Shown: positions 39,974 through 48,720, numbered from the stretch's first letter. The stretch is DNA of 64,000 nt from Dyella sp. OK004 (GCF_900114495.1 NZ_FOZI01000004.1:310001-374000), one strand, 5' to 3'. Program-made: numbers and translations. The notes: generated by a model from the sequence alone, not told the origin.

Positions 39974-42900
39974 ATGGCGATTCCGCGCGAGATCGGCATT
40001 ACCGACCTTCCCCCTCAGCTCCCGCCTCCGCCGCCACCGGTGGACAAGCCGCAGCCCTACCGCGTGCAGCGCAATGACACGCTGGAAGGTATCGCCGCCC
40101 ATTTCGGCACGACGCCCGAGGCGATCCAGAAGGCCAATCCGGGCATCAGCAATCCGGCGCAAATCATGGCGGGCGATGTGCTGACCATTCCGCCACGGGA
40201 CAACAGCGTGACTACCGCCTCGGCGCCCGCGGCAGCCCCGACACCCCAGCAGCAGGTCGACAAGGCGCTGGCCGATCTCCACGCCGCCGAGCAGACCAAG
40301 CCGCGCAACCGCATGGATGCCATGGATCTGGCCGACTCGCGCGCCAGTCTGCAAGACCAGTTGAACAAGGCCGTGGATGCCGAAGTGCAGGCACGCCTGC
40401 AAGAGAAGCCGGACAGCTCGCTCACGCCGCAGCAACGCAAACAGCTGGGCGAGCCGCTGCCTTCGCAGAGCGAGCGCGCCACGCAAATCCGCAAGGAGAT
40501 CGCAGGCCGCTATCCGGGCGATGCGGATATCCAGAAGGCAGTGGACCAGCAGGAAGCGAACACCTTGCTGGCCAATAACGACAACGCCGGCTACACCTCA
40601 CCCAAAGACAAGCTGCTGGGGCTGGATACCGCGCTGAAGAACGCCTCGTCTGATCAGGTGCGCACGCTGGCCACCAACCAGCCCTCGTATATCAAGACCG
40701 TGCAGGCCGCCGCCGACTGGGCCGCGCAGCCGTACAAGGACACGCGGCTTACCGATAGCCGGCAGATCGAGCCGGCAGCAAAGCAGGCGGAAGAGTCCTC
40801 CGGCCGCTACGTGGAATTGCTATCCGCGATGTCCTCGCCGGAAGCACGCGCGCGCCTGATCGCCGATGCGCAACCGCAGCTGGAAAAGATCACCCATTTC
40901 GCTTTCCTCTACGACAACGAGCAGAAGCACTCCACCGATATCCTCACCAACCTCTCCAGTGTGGTGGGCAGCTTGCGCCAGACGGATCCGTCCGCCGCGC
41001 AGTCGTTGGCTAACGATCTGGCCAGCCAGCTGCCTGACCGCCGCATCATGTCCGGTTCGATGAACACGGAGTCGATGCTCACCTATATGACCACGCAGTC
41101 CGGCGATCCCACGCTGGCGCTTACCTTCGTGGATCACGTGCGCGGCGACGGCAAGGATCGCCTGGTCAACCCATGGTGCGACCAGACCATGGCTTCGCTG
41201 TTCAAGACGGTGACGGATACGCACCAACGCGTGGATAGCGACACCGAGTCGTACGTGAAGCTCACCGGCGAACTCAACAGTCTGATCGCCAAAGAAGGCG
41301 CGACGATGAGTTCAGACCAGCTCAACGCGGCCATCGACAACTACAAGAAGCTCAAGGGGCCGGGCTGGGAAAAGAGCGTGGCCGACGCGCAGAACCAGCT
41401 CGCCGCCGACGGCAAGATGCTGCTCTCGCAACAATCCGCGCTGGGTGATTGGGTGGCCAATCACCCTGGTGACAGCAAGGCGGTGGGCGATGCGCTCAAC
41501 AAGATGCTGGGCAGTCAGAACAATCAGGCCGCGATCCAGCTTGCCGTGCAGAACGATCCGACTGTGCTGACGGGCGAGCAGGGCAAATCGCTGATCAATC
41601 TGTGGGCGCAGCAGGGCAAGGTGGTCGACCAGGGTGGCCGCAAACTGTTGCAGGAGTTGGGCACCAACTACGTCAAGAGCCGTATGGATACGTTGCGCGG
41701 CGAACTGGGCGCGAGCAACGACGTCGCCAGCCGTACGCGAGTGATCAACGAGCTGAGCGATCTGGGCGACAACAAGTCGCTGGCGACCCTGCTCGGCATG
41801 CGCGACGGCAAAGTGGTGGATCTGAAGGCCGCCACCGAAGTGCTCAAGAGCAACATCAACGACTTCAATGCGCTGGCCGACGCCAACAAGACACCGGATG
41901 CGTTGAGCAAAGCGCTGCAAGACGGCCTTAAAGATACGCAGGGCAAGATCGGTGCGATCAAGGGTTTTGAGAGCGGCACGCCGATCAGCAATGTGTTCCG
42001 CGCTTTCAGCGTCGGTGCGGCCGGCCTCAGCCTAGCCAATTCGGTAGACAAGCTGGGCACCGGCAAGAACGGCGAAGAAGAATTGCGCAACGACATGTCG
42101 GCGCTGATCGGCGCGGCCGGCTTCAGCCAGAAAACTGCCGGCTTCGTCACCAGCATGGGCTGGGCACCCTCCGACAGCGCCTGGGGCACGGTGGGCAAGC
42201 GCGCGGTGGATCACTGGGTCAACATCCTGTCCGGTGGCATTGACCTGTGGAAAGCCGGCGATGCCTTCAACAAGGGTGACGGCACCGAAGGCGCGCTCTA
42301 CGCCACCACTGGCGTTGGTTCGATCATGTGGGCTGCGGGCAATGCCGCTGTTTCGGGCGAGGGCATGCTGGGCGCGGCACTCGGCGGTGCGGCGGAAGCC
42401 GGCAGCTGGGCCGGCCCGATCGGCATCACTATGGTGGCGCTGGGCACGGTGGGATTGATGGCCTACCAGAGCAAGAAAGACAACGACAACGCGGTACCTG
42501 GGCGCGAAGCCTTCCTGCAGGGGCTGGGTTACAACGAGGGCGCATCCAAGGCGCTATCGGCCTGGCACAGCAAGGACGACACGCCTGCCGTGAACATGCT
42601 GCTGCGCTATGGCGAACTGCACGGCATGAACACCGCGCAGACCATGACCTGGTTCAACGGTCTCGGCCAGGATCAACAGAAGACCTTCGCCGGCGCGATG
42701 GTCTCGGCGCTGAATACGGTCGGTGGCGATCCCAGCAAGTTCAACCGCACGGATCGCAACGACGGCAACTGGGATGACATGGCGAAGCACAACAACTTGC
42801 TCGCCGGCAACGTGGATCACGGTTTGTTCGGCAGCGGTCCGGGTGTGGTGCTCAACGGCGCGTCGATCGCCGGCAGCATGTTCCCGGTGAATGCCGAAGA

Positions 42901-42976
42901 GCAGCCGGCTTCGGCGCATCAGCTGGATGTGGTGCTGCAGAGCGTGCTGGGCGTGAATCCGCCGGCCTATCCGTAA
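39974..42976 (+). CDS. large LysM protein, possible secreted effector or translocator
   Basis: 1000 residues, no Sec signal. A Pro-rich start (LPPQLPPPPPPVDKP) leads into one LysM domain (about 27-75, YRVQRNDTLEGIAAHFGTTP to AGDVLTIPP). About 600 residues of polar, Gln/Asp/Ala-rich helix follow, then two or three hydrophobic segments around 765-830 (GALYATTGVGSIMWAAGNAA, GPIGITMVALGTVGLMAYQ), and a soluble C-terminal domain of about 170 residues. One Cys only. The layout recalls translocators and pore-forming effectors exported without Sec, but I recognise no named family. Starts MAIPREIG after a C-rich stretch without a strong Shine-Dalgarno. Convergent with srkA; no secretion genes nearby. 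Confidence 0.8.
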   Translation: MAIPREIGITDLPPQLPPPPPPVDKPQPYRVQRNDTLEGIAAHFGTTPEAIQKANPGISNPAQIMAGDVLTIPPRDNSVTTASAPAAAPTPQQQVDKALADLHAAEQTKPRNRMDAMDLADSRASLQDQLNKAVDAEVQARLQEKPDSSLTPQQRKQLGEPLPSQSERATQIRKEIAGRYPGDADIQKAVDQQEANTLLANNDNAGYTSPKDKLLGLDTALKNASSDQVRTLATNQPSYIKTVQAAADWAAQPYKDTRLTDSRQIEPAAKQAEESSGRYVELLSAMSSPEARARLIADAQPQLEKITHFAFLYDNEQKHSTDILTNLSSVVGSLRQTDPSAAQSLANDLASQLPDRRIMSGSMNTESMLTYMTTQSGDPTLALTFVDHVRGDGKDRLVNPWCDQTMASLFKTVTDTHQRVDSDTESYVKLTGELNSLIAKEGATMSSDQLNAAIDNYKKLKGPGWEKSVADAQNQLAADGKMLLSQQSALGDWVANHPGDSKAVGDALNKMLGSQNNQAAIQLAVQNDPTVLTGEQGKSLINLWAQQGKVVDQGGRKLLQELGTNYVKSRMDTLRGELGASNDVASRTRVINELSDLGDNKSLATLLGMRDGKVVDLKAATEVLKSNINDFNALADANKTPDALSKALQDGLKDTQGKIGAIKGFESGTPISNVFRAFSVGAAGLSLANSVDKLGTGKNGEEELRNDMSALIGAAGFSQKTAGFVTSMGWAPSDSAWGTVGKRAVDHWVNILSGGIDLWKAGDAFNKGDGTEGALYATTGVGSIMWAAGNAAVSGEGMLGAALGGAAEAGSWAGPIGITMVALGTVGLMAYQSKKDNDNAVPGREAFLQGLGYNEGASKALSAWHSKDDTPAVNMLLRYGELHGMNTAQTMTWFNGLGQDQQKTFAGAMVSALNTVGGDPSKFNRTDRNDGNWDDMAKHNNLLAGNVDHGLFGSGPGVVLNGASIAGSMFPVNAEEQPASAHQLDVVLQSVLGVNPPAYP

Positions 42977-42985
42977 CTATGGTGA

Positions 42986-43007
42986 GGGCGCCGCTCAACC
43001 GGCGCCC
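42986..43007. terminator. bidirectional terminator-like hairpin
   Basis: GGGCGCCG (42986-42993) and CGGCGCCC (43000-43007) with a 6-nt loop, between the LysM protein stop and the convergent srkA stop, overlapping the last srkA codons. No T-run. Confidence 0.4.
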
Positions 43008-43948
43008 AATCCATCCGCGAGTTCGTGCAGATCGTCCACATGCTGTTCCCACCAGCGCGATTCCGCCGCAAATGGAAACGCCGCGGGAAAGGCTGGATCG
43101 TGCCAGCGCGAGGCGATCCAGCCTGCATAGTGCAACTGGCGCATCGCGCGCAGGGCCGGCACGAGGGCAAGTTCGCTGTAGTCGAATTCGCGAAACTGTT
43201 GATAGCCGGTGAGCACGGCGTCCATCGCCGGCTCGTCGCCAGCCAGCATCCATAGATCCTGCACCGCGGGGCCCATGCGTGCATCGTCGAGGTCGACGAA
43301 ATGCGGGCCGTCGTCCGTCCACAGCACATTGCCCGGATGGCAGTCGCCATGCAGGCGCAATGGGCGCACCGGACCCACCGCTTCAAAACGCTGCGCCACG
43401 GCTTCATCGACGCGTTGCGCGGCAAGGCGATAACGCGCCTGCAGTGGTGGCGGCAACAACGACGAGGCGAGTACGGCTTGTATCGGCTGTTCGATCAAGG
43501 TCGCGCGATCGATACGCCCGCGATGTACGAACGTGGTACGCGCGCCGATCAAGTGCATGCGCGCGATCAATCGCCCCAGCCATTCCAGTTGCTCAGTTGA
43601 CTCCAGCGAAGGTGCGCGGCCGCCGCGCCGTGGGGTGAGTGCATAACGGAAACCGTCGTGATGCAGCAGGGTGCGTCCGCCGAACATCAGCGGGGCTACC
43701 AGCGGCAACTCCGCCGTAGCCAGCTCGTGCGCGAACGTGTGCTCTTCGAGGATTGCCGCGTCGCTCCAGCGATTCGGGCGGTAGAACTTCGCCACTACGG
43801 GCGAAGTATCTTCAAGGCCGACTTGCCATACGCGGTTTTCGTAGCTGTTGAGGGCGAGCAGGCGGCCGTCGGGCCAGAGGCCGCAGGCGGTGACGGCGTC
43901 TAGGACATGGTCGGGGGTGAGGTTGGCGTAGGGGGCTTCGGCGCTCAT
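42995..43948 (-). CDS. srkA: stress response kinase A
   Basis: Ser/Thr protein kinase (YihE/RdoA), 317 residues, APH-like fold. NSYENRVWQVGLED, VVAKFYRPNRW (Lys for ATP), FALELATAE-like HTFAHELATAELPLV, catalytic LHGDCHPGNVLW and metal-binding FVDLDDARMGP are all there. In E. coli it counters stress-induced death through MazF. The start at 43948 matches the family N-terminus; an ATG 20 codons upstream is possible but reaches toward the long repeat. Confidence 0.93.
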   Translation of the reverse strand: MSAEAPYANLTPDHVLDAVTACGLWPDGRLLALNSYENRVWQVGLEDTSPVVAKFYRPNRWSDAAILEEHTFAHELATAELPLVAPLMFGGRTLLHHDGFRYALTPRRGGRAPSLESTEQLEWLGRLIARMHLIGARTTFVHRGRIDRATLIEQPIQAVLASSLLPPPLQARYRLAAQRVDEAVAQRFEAVGPVRPLRLHGDCHPGNVLWTDDGPHFVDLDDARMGPAVQDLWMLAGDEPAMDAVLTGYQQFREFDYSELALVPALRAMRQLHYAGWIASRWHDPAFPAAFPFAAESRWWEQHVDDLHELADGLGAG

Positions 43949-44018
43949 TGGTGCGCCCTCGCACTCATCTCCTTGAGGGCTAGGGTAAGAGTTGGGTTCT
44001 TGCGACATTCTTTCCTAC

Positions 44019-44302
44019 TCGTCATCCCTGCGTAGGCAGGGATCCAGTAGTGGTGTGCTTCGGTTGTCGCGTTATCGCGACCGGGCTCGCCTGCCGCGGG
44101 CTTCCGAACCGCTGCCGCGGCTTGGGTCACTTTCTCTTTGCTGGCCCACGCACCCGCAGGAGCGAGTGCGAACAGCGCAGCTGGCCCGAAGGGCGGAGGG
44201 CATGGATGCCCGGAGTAAAGAGAAAGTAACCAAAGAGAAATGGCCTGAAGAGCAGGCGGCGGGCTTTGTAGCTGCGCCTTTTCCAGTGTCAGGCGTCTGG
44301 AT
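44019..44302. repeat. long intergenic repeat, copy 2 with expanded loop
   Basis: Same element as at 4681, here GTCATCCCTGCG at the start. The 5' arm ACTTTCTCTTTG is at 44129-44140, but the hairpin loop has grown by about 70 bases (44147-44215), itself full of short inverted repeats; the 3' arm is at 44217-44227 and the second partner at 44231-44240. Sits between menI-like gene end and srkA start, filling nearly the whole gap; nothing else is seen there. Confidence 0.88.
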
Positions 44303-44327
44303 GGTTTTGCTTTGAGGACGGATGCGC

Positions 44328-44768
44328 TCACTTCGGGCCAACGACGCGTGCGGGAATCACTGCCATGGTGATTCGCGAGATGCACACGAGTTCGTTGGCT
44401 TCGTTTTCGATGCGGATTTCCCATACTTGCGTGGTGCGTCCGATGTGCAGCATGCGTGCGGTGCCGGTGACGGTGCCACTGCGTACGCCGCGGATGTGGT
44501 TGGCGTTGATGTCCAGGCCTACGGCTACTTCCTGTGCGGGGTCGAGGGTGAGCATGGCGGCGCTGCTGCCCAATGTTTCGGCCAGTGCCACCGAGGCGCC
44601 GCCGTGTAGCAGGCCGTAGGGCTGGTGGGTGCGATGGTCTACTGGCATGGTGCCTTGCAGCCAGTCATCGCCGATGGCGGTGATGTGGATGCCCAGGGTT
44701 TCCATCATGGTGTTGGCGCTCCAGCCATTGAGGCGGGCGAGGTCGGTGTCCTGTTTCCAGATGGCCAT
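44328..44768 (-). CDS. hotdog-fold thioesterase (MenI/YdiI-like)
   Basis: 146 residues of the PaaI/MenI type. WSANTMMETLGIHITAIGDD, MPVDHRTHQPYGLLHGGASV and ALAETLGSSAA contain the catalytic Glu of the LAETLGS motif and the HGGA loop seen in E. coli YdiI/MenI. No menaquinone genes are nearby, so I leave the acyl-CoA substrate open. Divergent from the ferredoxin reductase gene, with only 27 bp between starts. Confidence 0.88.
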   Translation of the reverse strand: MAIWKQDTDLARLNGWSANTMMETLGIHITAIGDDWLQGTMPVDHRTHQPYGLLHGGASVALAETLGSSAAMLTLDPAQEVAVGLDINANHIRGVRSGTVTGTARMLHIGRTTQVWEIRIENEANELVCISRITMAVIPARVVGPK

Positions 44769-44795
44769 GGTTGATACTCGTAAGGAGAGGCCGCA

Positions 44796-45890
44796 TTGTC
44801 GGTCGACTGTAGTCGCCGCCACAATGCGCTTGTGTTTACCGTAACCCTGAAAAACTCCGGCCGCCGGTTTCCGGTCGATGCCGGCGAAACCGTGCTGGAG
44901 GCTGCGCAGCGCGCGGGCATTGCACTGCCGTATTCCTGTCGTGCCGGCGTGTGCGGCAGCTGTAAGGCCACCCTGCTCGAAGGTCATTGCGACTATCCGC
45001 GCAACCCGCCCCTGGCCTTGAGCGGCATTTCGCCGGGCCGGCATGCGGTGCTGTTGTGTCAGGCGGTGCCGCGTAACGATCTGGTGATCGAGGCGCGCGA
45101 AGTGACTTCGGTGGAAGACTTTGTGCGTCGCCGGCTCGATGTGGCGGTGACAGAAAAGCGTGTGCTGGCGCCTGATGTGGTCGGGTTGCATCTGCAGCCA
45201 GCAGCCGGCGAAGCCAACCTGAACTGGCTGCCCGGGCAGTATCTCGATGTCCTGCTGGACGAGGGCCGGCGCCGTCCTTTCTCCATCGCCAGCGGTCCGC
45301 GCGCGGACGGCGCGATTGAGCTGCACGTGCGTCACGTGGCAGGCGGTGGCTTCACCTCGTGGGTCAGCGATGGACTGAAAGCGGGCGATACGCTGTGTAT
45401 CGAAGGGCCGCTGGGCACCTTCGTGCCGCGCGAGGATTCGGAGCGGCCGATGGTATTCATGGCCGGCGGTACCGGTTTTGCGCCGGTCAAGGCGATCGTC
45501 GAGCACTTCATTGCACTCGGCACGCGCCGCCCGATGCAGGTGTATTGGGGTGCGCGCGGCGCAGCCGACCTGTACCTGCGCGAGCTCGCCGCAGGCTGGG
45601 AACGCGCGGCGCATGCGCTGCGCTTCCATCCAGTGCTGTCCGATCCCGAACAGGCCGCGCAAAGCGGCCTGCGCATGGGGCTGGTGCATGAAGCAGTACT
45701 GGAAGATCAGCCGGATCTATCCGGCCACGACGTCTACATGAGCGGTCCGCCCGCGATGATCGACGCCGGCCGCAAACTGTTCCTCGATGCCGGCCTGCCG
45801 GAAGACCGGCTCTACTACGACTCGTTCGATTACGCGCCGGATGTGCTGGCGCAGATCCTGGCAGGGCGCGCGGGCCTTCAGTCGGCCTGA
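44796..45890 (+). CDS. 2Fe-2S ferredoxin/FAD/NAD reductase
   Basis: 364 residues: plant-type ferredoxin domain at the N-terminus (CRAGVCGSC...LLCQ, four cluster cysteines), then an FNR-like FAD domain (RRPFSIASGP) and NAD domain (GGTGFAPVKAIVEH, VYMSGPPAMID). This is the order of AscD/CDP-6-deoxy-glucoseen reductase and of many oxygenase reductases; no sugar or oxygenase partner is nearby. The start is TTG at 44796, backed by AAGGAG 8 bases upstream; the next candidate, GTG at 44832, lacks a Shine-Dalgarno. The 3' end overlaps the SRPBCC gene by 13 bp. Confidence 0.88.
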   Translation: MSVDCSRRHNALVFTVTLKNSGRRFPVDAGETVLEAAQRAGIALPYSCRAGVCGSCKATLLEGHCDYPRNPPLALSGISPGRHAVLLCQAVPRNDLVIEAREVTSVEDFVRRRLDVAVTEKRVLAPDVVGLHLQPAAGEANLNWLPGQYLDVLLDEGRRRPFSIASGPRADGAIELHVRHVAGGGFTSWVSDGLKAGDTLCIEGPLGTFVPREDSERPMVFMAGGTGFAPVKAIVEHFIALGTRRPMQVYWGARGAADLYLRELAAGWERAAHALRFHPVLSDPEQAAQSGLRMGLVHEAVLEDQPDLSGHDVYMSGPPAMIDAGRKLFLDAGLPEDRLYYDSFDYAPDVLAQILAGRAGLQSA

Positions 45891-46330
45891 AGCGCTTCGG
45901 CCCATTGCCTGAAGTGCGCCAGCCGACGGGTCATGTCGCGCCGGTAGTAAAACCCGATGAAGGGCTCAAGCAGCCAGCGCAGCAACCAGGGCCGCGTCCG
46001 GAAGTTGTAGGTGAAGCCGACCAGGGTATGGTCGTGCGCCTGCGCCTTGAAGTTCCAGGTGCCGTGGAAACTCTCCAGCACCCACGGCCCTTTGAGCATA
46101 GCCACGGCTGCGGCGTGTGGCGGCTTGTACGAGATGTAGCGCGAGATCATCACGGATCCGGCCTTGCTCCTGCAGTAGGAGTCGACACCCAGGCCGGGTT
46201 GTCGCGCCGGTTCGATCAGATAGGCCTCGGACAGAAAGCTGTCCCATTCCGTGCGGCGCGCATAGTTCTGCGATAAGCCAAACAGCCGCTCCGGTTCGCC
46301 GCGGACCATGGTGCCGACGGCGATCTTCAC
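45878..46330 (-). CDS. SRPBCC-like protein
   Basis: 150 residues. LFGLSQNYARRTEWDSFLSEAYLI, a central beta-sheet (VLESFHGTWNFKAQAHDHTL, VGFTYNFRTRPWLLRWLLEP) and a long C-terminal helix fit the START/polyketide-cyclase (SRPBCC) fold that binds hydrophobic ligands. Start is GTG at 46330, since upstream residues are Arg-rich and unlike a fold. 16 bp after the rhodanese-like gene, so likely one unit with it. Confidence 0.7.
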   Translation of the reverse strand: MKIAVGTMVRGEPERLFGLSQNYARRTEWDSFLSEAYLIEPARQPGLGVDSYCRSKAGSVMISRYISYKPPHAAAVAMLKGPWVLESFHGTWNFKAQAHDHTLVGFTYNFRTRPWLLRWLLEPFIGFYYRRDMTRRLAHFRQWAEALQAD

Positions 46331-46346
46331 GGCATCGCGCCGTCGG

Positions 46347-46793
46347 TTACTTGTTGCCCTTGGCCACCGGCAACTGTGCCTGCTGCCACGCGAACACACC
46401 GCCGCCCAGCGTGAAGACCTTGCTGAAACCGGCCTTGACCAGGCGCTGCGCGGCTTTGTCAGAAGCGCCGCGGCCGTCCTTGTCGATCAGCACCACCGGC
46501 AGTTCCTTCGCCTTGGCCAGATCCTTGTTCTCCGGATCGAACTGGCTCATAGCCACATGCTTCGCACCGGGGACGTGGGCCTTCTCGAAGTCCGCGTACG
46601 CGGAAAGGTCGATCAGCAACGGGCTTTCGCGGTTGATCAGCAAGGTGAGGCCGGCCGGAGTCAGCTCCTTGTACTTGCGGAACAGTCGCATGATTTCCAT
46701 CACCACGATTGCCAGCAGCAAGGCCAGGAACAGCGCGGCAAGCGCGAGATGGTTGCCGAGGAACTCAGGCAGCTTGTGCAGGACATCGCTCAT
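46347..46793 (-). CDS. membrane-anchored rhodanese-like protein, no catalytic Cys
   Basis: 148 residues: N-terminal membrane helix (about 16-36), then a rhodanese domain (LLIDLSAYADFEKAHVPGAK, SKVFTLGGGVFAWQQAQLPV). Where active rhodaneses have the Cys loop after the central strand, this protein reads VVLIDKDGRGAS, so it cannot carry a persulphide. Similar YibN-type proteins usually sit near grxC/secB. Its role here is more likely binding than sulphur transfer. Confidence 0.88.
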   Translation of the reverse strand: MSDVLHKLPEFLGNHLALAALFLALLLAIVVMEIMRLFRKYKELTPAGLTLLINRESPLLIDLSAYADFEKAHVPGAKHVAMSQFDPENKDLAKAKELPVVLIDKDGRGASDKAAQRLVKAGFSKVFTLGGGVFAWQQAQLPVAKGNK

Positions 46794-46883
46794 TCGAAAG
46801 CTTCCGCAGGCGCGGGCCGGCCGCGCGGTGGATAAAGAACCGGAGATTATACGGGCTGCGGCAGGCGGGCGGGGCTAAACAGG

Positions 46884-46905
46884 GCGGCCCCCTCTCGGGG
46901 GCCGC
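46884..46905 (-). terminator. terminator-like hairpin
   Basis: GCGGCCCCC, loop TCTC, GGGGGCCGC: perfect 9-bp stem 11 bp beyond the stop of the secreted EF-hand gene. CTGTTTAG follows on that strand, a weak T-stretch. Confidence 0.6.
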
Positions 46906-46915
46906 TCGCTGCGCG

Positions 46916-47293
46916 TTACTTATGATTGGCAAACATTTGCGGCGGCGGCGCGCGATCCTGATGGATATTGGTGGCGTTGTTCACCCCCCGGCTGCACTCG
47001 GCGCTGCCTTTGCGCTCCTCGGGGGTGCAATCGTTGCTGCTGTTGCCGATCGAGGACAGAAAGGTCGTGTACTCGGCCTTGTCGATCCGGTGATCGTGAT
47101 TGAAATCGTATTCCTGGAAATGGTCGTGCAGGCCGTGCAGTTCCTTGGGTATCTCCGAGCGGGTAAGCAACCCGTCGTGATGGACATCCAGCTCTTCGAA
47201 ACTGGGCGGCCGCTTTCCGCTGTCTTGCGCCATAGCTGCCGTCGATAACACGAGAACCCACGCCGCTACGGCGGCGAGCTTGATCCTTTTCAT
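46916..47293 (-). CDS. secreted EF-hand protein
   Basis: 125 residues: signal peptide ending AMAQ, then two calcium-binding loops (DVHHDGLLTRSE and DFNHDHRIDKAE), the second with His at a ligand position, and a C-terminal Cys pair (NDCTPEE...SAECSRG) that could form a disulphide. AAGGGGG lies upstream of the ATG. Unlinked to the other EF-hand gene at 30451 and clearly different in loop number. Confidence 0.82.
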   Translation of the reverse strand: MKRIKLAAVAAWVLVLSTAAMAQDSGKRPPSFEELDVHHDGLLTRSEIPKELHGLHDHFQEYDFNHDHRIDKAEYTTFLSSIGNSSNDCTPEERKGSAECSRGVNNATNIHQDRAPPPQMFANHK

Positions 47294-47403
47294 CGCTGAC
47301 CCCCTTGCCTGGACACGCTTGACTACGACAGATTTGACTACGAGATCCAACCGCGCGGTTGTAGTCCAAGTCAGGTCTGGCCGCAATGGGACGGGTAGGG
47401 CGC

Positions 47404-47817
47404 TTACTCGGTATCGATCTTCGGCAGCCCGCTGGTCAGCCACCAGTGGTTCTTTTCGGGGTCGTAGCGCCAGGTCTGGCGGTCGATCACGGTGCGTTCG
47501 GCCTGGGTGTTGATGTTCACCAGCCCGATCTGGGCGACCTGGCGCACCTCGTTCTCGCCGCTCGCCGCCGGACCCTGGCCGTCGTCATAGCCGCTGACCC
47601 GAAACTGGGTGTAGCGCGACATTTCCAGCGGGGTCGGCGGGTGTTCCGCGCGCACCTTGGGGTCGACGAACTGCAGCGCGGTCTGGAAATCGCCCCAGCG
47701 CACCGTGCTGGCATAGGCGTTCAGGGTGGTGGTGAGCGCTTGGTTGCGCCGGTCGGAGGCGCAGCCGGCCAACAGCAGGACAGTCAGCAAGGCGAGCAGG
47801 GTCAGCAGACGGCGCAT
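47404..47817 (-). CDS. small lipoprotein of unknown function
   Basis: 137 residues with a clear lipobox (LLLAGC) after MRRLLTLLALLTV. The mature part (NAYASTVRWGDFQTALQFVD, then RYTQFRVSGYDD and RQTWRYDPEKNHWWLTSGLP) looks like a small alpha+beta domain of the NTF2-like type. Family not named. About 110 bp upstream of the EF-hand gene. Confidence 0.78.
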   Translation of the reverse strand: MRRLLTLLALLTVLLLAGCASDRRNQALTTTLNAYASTVRWGDFQTALQFVDPKVRAEHPPTPLEMSRYTQFRVSGYDDGQGPAASGENEVRQVAQIGLVNINTQAERTVIDRQTWRYDPEKNHWWLTSGLPKIDTE

Positions 47818-47867
47818 GGGTGGTTTCCCCTTGAAAGACCCGGCCATTCTGCCGCAAGCCGTTGCCT

Positions 47868-48326
47868 TCAGTCGCGGCGCTTTGCCACGAAACGCGCGCT
47901 CAGGGTGGCGGCGGGTTTGTCCGGATTCTCGCTGGGCACCTGGCAGGCCACTTCGATGCGGGCGCGGCCGCGCGCATTCAGGGTGTGGAAGAAGGCATTC
48001 CAGTCGGCGTGCGGGCCGAGGCGCGCCTCGCTGAGCAGGTCCTCCCACACGGGCGCCAGGTAGTGCACGGTGGATTCGGCTACGAACACATCGCAATCGA
48101 AACCTCGCTTGCGCAGTTCCAGCTCCACCAGGCTCCAGCCGCTCAGTGTCATCAGGCTGACCAGGCTGCCGCCGAAGGCGCAGCCTTTGTCGTTGATGTT
48201 GGGTGTTAGCGGGGCGGCGATGGCGATGTGGCTGTCGTCGTGGCTGTGGAGCTGGAGGTCCATGCTGTGAGCCAGGGGGATTTCATCGCGGATGAATTGG
48301 ATGAGGGTCTGGGCGGGGGTGCTCAT
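47868..48326 (-). CDS. YiiD C-terminal-type thioesterase
   Basis: 152 residues, hotdog fold. IPLAHSMDLQLHSHDD, LTPNINDKGCAFGGSLVSLMTLSGWSLVEL and VFVAESTVHYLAPV match the putative thioesterase domain found at the C-terminus of YiiD. Substrate unknown. Weak Shine-Dalgarno; start placed at the Met before STPAQTLIQFI. Confidence 0.85.
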   Translation of the reverse strand: MSTPAQTLIQFIRDEIPLAHSMDLQLHSHDDSHIAIAAPLTPNINDKGCAFGGSLVSLMTLSGWSLVELELRKRGFDCDVFVAESTVHYLAPVWEDLLSEARLGPHADWNAFFHTLNARGRARIEVACQVPSENPDKPAATLSARFVAKRRD

Positions 48327-48478
48327 GAGGTGGTGGGGTTCTTTGGGGTGGGGCGGGGAACCGGGGAGTTTACGAGGTTGGGGTTGGGGTTGGCTTTTGC
48401 CAGAAGTTGGGGTGGTTCTACTTTGTCGTCTCGGCGCTCCAAAGGGGCGAGAGTCCGGCTCTTGCGATATCCCCCCAT

Positions 48479-48720
48479 TCGTCATTCCGGCGAAGGCCGG
48501 AGGCGTACTTCAACAGCGAAGCTGGTCATCCAGTGGCGATGCGCTTGGTTGTCGCGACTGCGTGCCCTGGCTCGCCTGCCGCGGGCTTCCGAACCGCTGC
48601 CGCGGTCCGGGTCACTTTCTCTTTGCTGGCCCAAAGAGAAAGTAACCAAAGAGAAATGGCCTGAAGAGCAGGCAGCGGGCTTTGTAGCTGCGCCTTTTCC
48701 AGTGTCAGGCGTCGGGATGA
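48479..48720. repeat. long intergenic repeat, copy 3
   Basis: Same element as at 4681 with an extra ~25 bp near the start. Stem ACTTTCTCTTTG (48614-48625), loop, CAAAGAGAAAGT (48632-48643), second partner CAAAGAGAAA (48647-48656). The 610-bp gap between the divergent thioesterase and hemD genes holds this, the G-tail hairpin at 48793 and little else; promoters for both genes must sit around them. Confidence 0.9.

Noticed and set aside
39974-42976. Assigning the LysM protein to a known type III translocator or XVIPCD effector family
   Set aside because: No motif I could match with confidence and no secretion genes in the window; kept as an open question.
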